Source of the DNA: Hemerocallis citrina
Lineage: Eukaryota > Streptophyta > Magnoliopsida > Asparagales > Asphodelaceae
DNA: 64,000 nt
Reading direction: 5' to 3'
NCBI GenBank assembly: GCA_017893485.1
Contig: CM030366.1
Coordinates: 187,347,947 to 187,411,946 of the forward strand
This document shows positions 57,354 to 64,000 of the stretch, piece after piece. The position numbers and the translations under genes are program-made. Position 1 is the first letter of the stretch; every line of letters begins with the position of its first letter. The notes below the pieces were generated by a model. It ran no database searches. It was not told where the DNA came from and worked only from the letters and a program-made list of their open reading frames with translations.

Positions 57354-59255
57354 ATCCATTAAGGGCAACAAAAAACACATTATACATACTAACAGAATTT
57401 GTTTACGAAGGTTACAAAGCAAGAAATTATCATAGTCTAATAGACACCGGAGCAGGTACTAGTTTATGCCGCGAAAATATACTACCAACATGGAAACAAG
57501 ATGGTTTAAATAAAAAAGCCATTACCGGAATAACTGGACAAACAATCATACTGGACAAATATCAACAAAATGTTAGTGTACAAATAGGAAGTTACATACT
57601 AAAAATACCCATAGTATACCAGTTTGACGATATGAATAATGACGTACTCTTAGGAAATGACTTTTTCCAACAATACTATCCCATAACTATATCACATAAA
57701 TCAGTTGTATTTACAACACCTTGCACACCAAGCAATAGCAATTAGAATAACACAACCATATTCCAGAACTGACCTACCACACATCAGAGTTTCTTCAACC
57801 CAGCGTGGTGAATATCAATACTAACCAAATAAAACTAGAATACAACAAGTTCTAATAACAACTACGAAAGAGATTTTACAAAAACAATTAGAAGATCTGT
57901 GCAGGAGAAGACCCCTTGGCAAAATGGAACTTAAGTAAACCTATGACGCATATAGAGCTAATAGATAAGAACAAAATAATTAAAATTAGACCAATACGAC
58001 ATACTCCAACAGACCTAGAAGAATTCAAAATACACATAAAAGAATTAGTGGAAAATAATTATATAAGGAAATCACAAAGTCCTCATTCATCACCAGCATT
58101 CATAGTAAAAAAACATTCAGAAAAAAAAAGAGGTAAATCTCGAATGGTAGTAAATTACAAGGAATTAAATAAAAATACTAAGAGATTTGGGTATCCACTA
58201 CCAGATATGCAAATACTACTTAACACAGTAAGAACAAGAAAAATATATTCAAAATTTGACTGCAAATCAGGATTTTATCATGTAAAATTAACAGAAGATT
58301 CAAAACCTTTAACGGCATTTAGCACACCTCAAGGATTTTATGAATGGAATGTATTACCATTCGGTTATAAAAATAGCCCAGGAATATTTCAAGAATATAT
58401 GAATAAAACTTTTGAAAGATACAACAATTTCATATTAGTATATGTAGATGATATTCTAATAGGGTCAGAAAATGAAGAACAACATAAAAAACATCTACTA
58501 AAATTCATAGAAATAGTGAAAGATGCAGGCATTATACTATCAAAAAAGAAGATGGAATTATTCAAAACTGAGATAGAATTCTTAGGAACAAAATTATCAC
58601 GTGAAGGAATAGAATTACAACCACATATAGCAGAAAAAATAAAAACTTTTCCTAATGTCTTAAAAGAAAAAAGAGAAGTGCAAGCTATAATAGGATTACT
58701 AAATCAAACAAGAGGTTATATACCAAATTTATCAGCAAAAACAAATTGGTTATAACAAAAACTCAAAAAGTCTAAGAAATGGGAATGGACCCCGGAGGAT
58801 GAAGAGAAACTTAAAATATTAAAACAACAAACATCAGAATTACCAAAGCTAAGACTACCGGTTAAAGAATGTTCTTGGATAATAGAAACTGATGCATGTG
58901 AAACTAATTGAGGAGCGGTATTAAAATTCATTGAAATAGGAGAAAGTGAAGAAAAATTAGCTAGATATACTAGTGGTTCTTTTACACAAACCCAACAAAA
59001 TTACCACATAAACGAAAAAGAACTACTAGCAATCTTAAAAGCTATAAAAAGTTTGAATTATTCATAATACATTCAAAATTTACAGTAAGAACAGATAATA
59101 CACAAGCAAAAAGTTGGAGCAATAAAATAATAGACCCAACCATAGCAAATAAAAGATTAATTAGATGCCAGATGGAGTTAGCACATTACGATTTCTTAAT
59201 AGAAAACATAAAAGGAAAGCTTAATATTTTAGCCGATTTCTTATCAAGAAATTAA
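57350..59255 (+). pseudogene. Caulimovirid protease-reverse transcriptase-RNase H polyprotein, broken
   Basis: It begins at ATG 57350 inside the previous stop. A retropepsin with SLIDTGAGTSLC and VLLGNDFF runs to a stop at 57745. After a damaged linker (frameshift near 57905) comes an intact reverse transcriptase at 57916-58755 (RMVVNYKELN, FDCKSGFYHV, LPFGYKNSPGIFQ, active site YVDDI near 58445). A stop follows NWL. RNase H (WIIETDACETN, SGSFTQTQ..YHINEKELLAILKAI, LADFLSRN) has a nonsense codon after ETN and a frameshift near 59050, ending TAA 59253-59255. This is the standard caulimovirid replication polyprotein. Confidence 0.88.
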
Positions 59256-59275
59256 CTATTTTCACTTGTTGCAGA

Positions 59276-60289
59276 ATGGAAACCCGAGTTCAGTAAATAG
59301 AATAAGATATAGTCTACCTAAAGGAGACAGCAGAGCAACTAAAAGGAGTATTTAACCAGTTACAACTACAAATATGTGGACTCCAGAGTCTGTTCTATCA
59401 GCATATAAGCCAGCATGTAACCACAGAAAATATGGCAGATGAAACAATGAGTGAGATAGGTGAGCCTTCTCAGTCAATAAAAGAAGAAGCAATTACATCT
59501 CCAAATAAAACCACATACAAGGAGACACTTCTTACTGAGAAAGCTCCTATCAAAGTATCAAAGAAAATATTATTTTTACAATATATTCAGAAGCTATGCC
59601 AAGTAACTGAAGTAAACCAATTCATCAGAACCATATCTCAGCAGCATATGAACAAGGCCATCATCCTACCAGGAGCTAATCCGCGAACAACTAGGGCACT
59701 ATTCGAAAGAGGACTTATTCATTGTATTTACCCATCCAGAGAATGTGAAGAACTAATCCACCTACCAAGAGAAATTTACAAGGCAGCTAAAAGTTATTTT
59801 GGGCTCACGAAGGCCTCAAAAATATATGTTAGAATGTATTCAGCCATCCCAGAGTATCTAAATGAAGAGGAAGAATCCCCAGCGGAACATGTTATAAAAA
59901 TAGGGATGACCACCCAAATAATCTATGGAGCATCAAACATTGTACCATTTAAAGCTGAAGAATTTGAGAAACTAATCCCAGAAAGAAGAGCAATGGGCTT
60001 CAGGAACATGTACTGTGAATTAAAAGACATAAAACAAAGAGACAGCAATATATGGATCTATGACAGCCCAGATCCAGATAAGATAATAATGTACAGTATA
60101 GCAAAAATCAAACAGCCACAAGATAAACATGAGCTGTTTGACAACTGGTACCAGATACTATCTACTGGAGCAATGACAATGACAGCAGAGACAGCTGTAC
60201 ATTACTGTAGCCTGATGAAGATGGAGCACCAACATAAATGTGCAGCATGTGAAGATGTCGGCCAAGAGGAATCTCTTTTCCTAGAATAG
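59276..60289 (+). pseudogene. Caulimovirid downstream ORF (position of transactivator), unknown function
   Basis: The frame starts at ATG 59276 but has two early stops (TAA at 59294 and 59303). From ATG 59432 it is open for 285 codons. The N-terminal extension looks helical (LKETAEQLKGVFNQLQLQ). The body has no domain I recognise (FLQYIQKLCQVTEVNQFI, KSYFGLTKASKIYVRMYSAIPE, RAMGFRNMYCELKDI) and ends with EHQHKCAAC...EESLFLE. By position it corresponds to the transactivator/viroplasmin gene of other caulimovirids, but I cannot see the usual motifs. A diverged inverted copy lies at 49045-49852. If 59432 is the native start, this reading frame is intact. Confidence 0.7.
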
Positions 60290-60320
60290 GCCAAAATGTA
60301 ATCAGAGCATTTATTGTAAC

Positions 60321-60420
60321 GTGATGTAAGCACTGATGTAAGAAAGGCAATAATTGTATCTGTGATGTAAGCAATGATGTAAGGAGGATAATAATTATAG
60401 CCATCCCTTCGTCTATAAAA
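60321..60420 (+). promoter_or_regulatory. Caulimovirid promoter: as-1-like repeats and TATA box
   Basis: Two tandem pairs of TGATGTAAG (60322 and 60334; 60363 and 60375), each pair spaced 12 bp, resemble the as-1 element (TGACGTAAG pairs) of the 35S promoter, bound by TGA-type bZIP factors. A TATA box TATAAAA lies at 60414-60420. The TCTATAAAAGGGAAG core is conserved in the inverted copy at about 48885-48900. Confidence 0.82.
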
Positions 60421-60512
60421 GGGAAGGCAGGGTAAGAGAGAGAGACAGACTGCTAGGAGAGAAAAAATTCCTCATAATCTTAAGAGAGTCTGTTTGTAAC
60501 AATCTTGAAGGA

Positions 60513-60518
60513 AATAAA
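60513..60518 (+). terminator. Viral polyadenylation signal AATAAA
   Basis: AATAAA lies about 100 bp downstream of the TATA box, so a genome-length transcript would bypass it once and use it on the second pass, as known for caulimovirids. The terminal redundancy would be of the order of 90 nt. Confidence 0.65.
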
Positions 60519-60948
60519 ATATCTTTTATGAGTTCATCTATCAGCCTCTGTAGAAAATAAGGTATGAACAACTAAATTCCTTTCCCTTAGAGAGAGTTTT
60601 GTAAGGCTCTGCCTGAATAATCTTGCAAAAAGACTCATTTGCTACCTTCTATAGTTAGACTTTTGTGGTTATCTGTACCGAAGTGCTACTAGTTGTTCTA
60701 GACGTATCTCTTGGATGAAGCCCTATTGAGGGCATAGTAATCTTGAGATGGGAAGAACGTAAAAGGAGCACAGAAATCGGGGTGCATACCGGGGGTATTT
60801 TATCCACTGGTAGTAACTGGTACAGAACAGATCAAAAAAGTTTAACTAGGTCGGAAGAATGATGGGCCGTTTTGTTTTGATTTTTAGGTATCCTTAGAAA
60901 TCTCTCTCTGCTCTTTATTTCATAATCTCTTATCACTCGAAAGAAGTA

Positions 60949-61506
60949 ATGGATAATAATTTCGGTATTGCCTCACCAATTTTTGAATTAATGGTTAATT
61001 ACCAAGGAAGTGATAGAATGCTAGTTTTTGATGTTTATTATCCTCATAGACAAATAAGCATGGATGATTGCTACGAATTCAAATTATTCTTTTTTAGCAT
61101 TCAACGAGTAATAATTATAACAATAAACCAAATAATTCCTAGAGAAACTAGTAATATAAATGTTGAAATAATTGACGATCTAACTTATCACGAAAGATCT
61201 TTGTTATTTTATGAAAATGGTATATTTAGTAGTTATGTTTGGAGTCCTACGACTGCATACAGACAATTTCTAGAAGAACATGAACAGAATGGAGGAGAAC
61301 ATAGACATACAGAAGAACTCGAAGAACCTCCATATGATAGTGAAGAATATGAGACAGAATCAGAATATATAAAAGAACTTGACGACGATGACGACGAAAT
61401 TCCCATCATTCCTGATTACTTTTTTAGAATTGACAATATCCATTATTTCGAGGAATATTATTTTTCACCAAACTTTGATCTTTATTTCAACTCTTTAGAT
61501 TTTTAA
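60949..61506 (+). CDS. Caulimovirid leader-region ORF, 185 aa, unknown
   Basis: An intact ORF lies between the promoter and the primer site. The first half is hydrophobic/aromatic (YEFKLFFFSIQRVIIITINQ, ERSLLFYENG). The second half is very acidic and Tyr/Phe-rich (ELDDDDDEIPIIPDYFF...). No family recognised. A partial, broken copy is at 47893-48255, and the two copies share codon-level similarity, so it was a real viral gene. A protein gene here is unusual, because caulimovirid leaders normally hold only very short upstream ORFs. Confidence 0.7.
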   Translation: MDNNFGIASPIFELMVNYQGSDRMLVFDVYYPHRQISMDDCYEFKLFFFSIQRVIIITINQIIPRETSNINVEIIDDLTYHERSLLFYENGIFSSYVWSPTTAYRQFLEEHEQNGGEHRHTEELEEPPYDSEEYETESEYIKELDDDDDEIPIIPDYFFRIDNIHYFEEYYFSPNFDLYFNSLDF

Positions 61507-61606
61507 AGTTTTTTGATACTCTTGTCCTTTTGATTTTCAGGTCTCTAGAAGATTACGTGCTACTCACACCTACAAGTTAAGAGATTTTATCACGCACCCA
61601 CCAAAG

Positions 61607-61619
61607 TGGTATCAGAGCC
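61607..61619 (+). other. Viral primer binding site (initiator-Met tRNA)
   Basis: TGGTATCAGAGCC is the 13-base complement of the 3' end of initiator-Met tRNA and the conventional origin of a caulimovirid genome. It lies at the far end of the integrated copy, so the circle was opened just after it. Confidence 0.85.
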
Positions 61620-61627
61620 AGTACAAA

Positions 61628-61633
61628 GTAAGT
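61628..61633 (+). promoter_or_regulatory. Candidate splice donor after primer site
   Basis: CAAA|GTAAGT lies 8 nt past the primer site and is a consensus plant 5' splice site. Some pararetroviruses (for example rice tungro bacilliform virus) splice from the leader; an acceptor would lie ahead of a later ORF. Only the donor is seen. Confidence 0.35.
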
Positions 61634-61640
61634 AAATTAA

Positions 61641-62543
61641 ATTAAATTTTAAGAATTTTTAGCATATTTATTAATAATTTATAAGGTAGAAAGCAGAAAA
61701 ACTAAAATCTAATAATAAAAATAAAAATTATCCTAAAACCCAAAAACTTTTAGTTTTTGTAGAAAGGTCACACATCCTATAAAAATTATTATAAGAAGAA
61801 TACTATAGAAATCTAACTAAGAACTAGGGTATTTCACTAATTATTTTCAAAACAAGGGTATTTTGCAAAAAAATTTCAAAAAGAAGGTTACCAACCCAAA
61901 TAACTCCCTGTTCTCTCTCTCCCATCTTCTCTCACCGACTCTCTCACTCTCCTCCTCTGGTTCCCCAAAGCAGAACCCAACTCTCCACTTCATCCCTCTC
62001 GTCACCGTCGAGCTCGACTCGCCCTTCTCCTCGCCCTAGCCTCCTCCTGCTCTCTCCCCCTCCCCCTGCGTCGTGTCGCGACCACGTCAGCACGCGCCGC
62101 ACGCAGCCAGTGCTCCCCTGACCCCTCGCTCATCCATGTCATCCCACTCCTTCACCTCATTGCAAACCCATTGAAGCTCGCCACCCATCTCCTACAACCG
62201 CCTCTTCATCTCCCCGTCATCCTCGCCTTCACCCCCCACTTCGTCTTCCTCGAGCCTCCACCTCGCGACACAGCGCACTTCTCGCCTGTGTTCCTCCGCC
62301 GTCGCTCCACCCTGAGCACGCCCCTCCATGTCCTTCTGTGCAACGCCAGACAGCAGCCACAACAGCCAGCCGCAATGCTCGACCCCCGTCCTCCATCGAA
62401 GAACCCATCCCCGGTGCCTCCCCCCTCTCCCTGTCTCGACTCCACCCCGGCAGCACCCTCCTGTGCCTCTCGCCCGTCTTTCCCTCTCCCCTGTTTTCGA
62501 ATCAAAACAGAGTGTTCCCTGTGTGCCGGCCTTCGGCCGTCGC
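61641..62543. other. GC-rich, CT-rich sequence, no gene called
   Basis: AT-rich to about 61900, then strongly C/T-rich and GC-rich (CTCTCTC, CCGTCGAGCTCGACTCGCC). The style resembles the presumed 5' untranslated part of the Tekay-like LTRs, but no TG...CA edge was found. Overlapping ORFs here have low-complexity Pro/Ser/Arg translations and are not believable. Confidence 0.4.
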
Positions 62544-62862
62544 CAGTGCCGGCCCTACGATTTTGGGGGCCTGAAGCAAACTTTCAAAAAGGGGCCCCCA
62601 CATATACCAAAAAAAAAAAAAAAAAAAAACCGATCCATGTATTAAATTTTTTTTTCACATATACCTCACATATACACATTTTCAAATTTTTTTTTTCGAA
62701 AACGGGGGCCCCTTATGTATTAGATTTTTTTTCACATATACTCCGCATATACACATTTCTAAATTTTTTTTTCTGAAAATGGGGGCCCCCCTCATATACA
62801 AATTTTTTTTTTTGGGGGCCTGATGCAAGTGTTTCACTTGCATCAGGCCTGGGCCGGGCCTG
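62544..62862. mobile_element. hAT-type MITE, TSD GCCGTCGC
   Basis: GCCGTCGC is repeated exactly at 62536-62543 and 62863-62870. The ends CAGTGCCGGCCC and GGGCCGGGCCTG form an imperfect inverted repeat. The interior contains GGGGGCC blocks, a tandem duplication of about 85 bp (CACATATAC...ACACATTT) and a perfect hairpin GATGCAAGTG-TTT-CACTTGCATC at 62822-62844. It is related in style to the MITE at 17934-18435. Confidence 0.88.
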
Positions 62863-62870
62863 GCCGTCGC

Positions 62871-64000
62871 TCATGCCGTCGCGACCTCCTGTCGCCAGCC
62901 GTAACTGCCAGTCGTCAGCGGCCCACTCTCCCGCCAGTTTCCCGTTCTCTCTCTCTGTGTCAGTGAAGAGGAAGAACAGGATTGTGGGATTGTGTTGGGT
63001 TGCTGTTTGGGCTGGTTGTATTGGTGTTTGGTATTCTGGCTCTTGGGATCCGCTATTGGTGTTGGGTGTTTGTAAGGAGGACCCGATCTAGTGTATGGAG
63101 AAGTGGAGTTGGTGTGTTTGCTATTTGGAGAAGGGGTTGTTTTGCTTTTGTTGTGTTGCTGTCTCTTGGTACACTAGTCTCCGTGCACATATCTTGCACG
63201 TGCCTCGCTGTCCGGGATTCTGATTCCGTTATTCTGGTATTTGGTATTATCCTCGTCGGTTATCAGGTAAGTATCCTCATGTACAACTCGTTTGTTCTCG
63301 TACAAGCTTCCTTTGAAAAATGCCGCAATTACATTCCTTGACTATCCGTTACAAATTCTAATTCGTATCTATCGATTTGGGCTTGAAATCTGTTACTATA
63401 CAAAATCCATTGATCCCGTATTCCTGCATGATTATATGCATTACATGAACACGATTGATACACACATATGTACTCTTAGGATTATACATGATTATGTGCA
63501 GGATTGTTTTACCCATGATAGTAGTCTTAATATGATATCTTGTTAATATTGATTAAAATTAATAAAAGTAATAAGCCAGAGTATAAGGGTAAAGGCCATA
63601 GTAGGTAAGTATACTCGGAAGGGGCCCCGTATTTTCCATGATTTCAAGTTATATGGAACTAAGTGCCACGTCAGGAATTAACGGGGGCCACCTCTAGAAT
63701 CTACGAGGGCCACCTCTAGAATCTATTACATGATTACAAGTTATATAGAACTAAGTACCACGTGGAACTAAGTGTCACGTCAGGGATTGACGGGGGCCAC
63801 CTCTAGAATCTACGAAGGCCATCTCTAGAATCCATTACCAATTACATGACATGATATGATTCCCGTTTACATGATACCTGAGCACACGGCCCTATATAAT
63901 CCACCACTAAGTCTAAACGCAAACTTATTTGAATGTAGCAACCAGTAGTAAAAGTATGGATGCATGAAGTGCTACCTAGATAGAATTAATAAAAGACATA
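62871..64000. other. Probable LTR or repeat sequence to window end
   Basis: GC-rich to about 63200, then AT-richer. A donor-like CAG|GTAAGTATCC lies at 63266. A tandem array occupies 63644-63850. It may be part of a further large LTR running off the window, but no terminus was recognised. ORFs are short and unconvincing. Confidence 0.35.
63644..63850. repeat. Tandem repeat with GGGGGCCACCTCTAGAATC units
   Basis: Two copies of about 95-115 bp each contain CAAGTTATAT.GAACTAAGT.CCACGT, CACGTCAGG.ATT.ACGGGGGCC and duplicated CTCTAGAATC words. Confidence 0.85.

Larger units (their letters stand above)
54170..61640 (+). mobile_element. Endogenous pararetrovirus (Caulimoviridae), about genome length
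   Basis: In order: a small ORF, coat protein with zinc knuckle, 30K-type movement domain, a first retropepsin, then (ATGA overlap) a second retropepsin with reverse transcriptase and RNase H, a further ORF, a promoter with as-1-like repeats and TATA, a polyadenylation signal, a leader-region ORF and a Met-tRNA primer site. There is no integrase and no LTR pair, as expected for a caulimovirid. About 7.5 kb equals one circle, opened between the primer site and the first ORF. CP before MP recalls what I remember of cavemoviruses and solendoviruses. Several stops and shifts mean it is not functional as it stands. Confidence 0.88.

Noticed and set aside
54170..61640. Interpretation as an LTR retrotransposon
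   Set aside because: There is a movement domain, no integrase and no LTR pair, and the promoter, ORF and primer-site order fits a circular pararetrovirus. The inverted copy is partial and not in LTR position.
62171..62776. Pro/Ser/Arg-rich ORFs in GC-rich DNA
   Set aside because: Several frames are open at once because of base composition, and one runs into a MITE. No coding signature.
1..64000. tRNA or rRNA genes
   Set aside because: No cloverleaf-like or rRNA-like sequence was recognised by eye. The TGGTATCAGAGC words are primer sites, not tRNA genes. A tRNAscan run would settle it.

Overview
This is a window of plant nuclear DNA, most likely from a dicot with a large, repeat-rich genome. 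The signs are GT-AG introns, 5'-truncated L1 LINEs, Ty1/copia and Ty3/gypsy (Tekay/Del-like) elements, hAT, Mutator-like and Harbinger-type MITEs, Helitrons, and an endogenous plant pararetrovirus (Caulimoviridae). I cannot name the species. Only one ordinary host gene can be supported; almost everything else is transposable or viral sequence in nested layers.

1-6.1 kb: two related hAT elements lie tail to tail, both with broken transposase genes. The second carries a 104-bp LINE tail with a perfect 14-bp target duplication. Beyond them a Harbinger-type MITE contains a Mutator-type foldback element. 6.4-20.0 kb: a four-exon host gene on the minus strand (20022 to 6367) encodes a lysine-rich protein of about 201 aa. 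Three exons sit at 19.4-20.0 kb and the last at 6.4-6.6 kb. The intervening 12.8-kb intron holds a 7.7-kb L1 LINE (9885-17633, perfect 13-bp duplication), a gypsy fragment, a foldback element and a hAT-type MITE. 20.1-23.3 kb: short Helitrons, one containing a Mutator-type MITE.

24.9-31.6 kb: a decayed Ty1/copia element with both LTRs, followed by two foldback MITEs set in TA microsatellites. 34.6-47.9 kb: a second copia element on the minus strand. A Tekay-like gypsy element (35.7-41.3 kb) sits inside it and a solo LTR (44673-47509, TSD TAATC) sits inside its 5' LTR. The gypsy element has a 3.2-kb LTR, an extra acidic/coiled-coil ORF before gag, and what looks like a 90-bp intron between gag and protease. 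47.9-61.6 kb: a caulimovirid in two pieces, an inverted 2-kb fragment and a roughly genome-length permuted copy (54.2-61.6 kb), separated by another solo LTR (50167-53328, TSD CCCAT). 61.6-64 kb: GC-rich and repeat sequence with a hAT-type MITE (TSD GCCGTCGC).

The items most worth a second look are: (i) the caulimovirid, whose CP-zinc knuckle-MP frame ends in a second retropepsin domain just before an ATGA overlap with the protease-RT-RNase H frame; (ii) the putative intron with an in-frame stop between gag and protease of the Tekay-like element; (iii) about sixteen copies of a module made of two AGTCGACT palindromes 19-22 bp apart in the LTRs and at one further locus; (iv) the host gene split by the giant intron. 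All assignments are from reading the sequence and from knowledge of the families; no database search was run.
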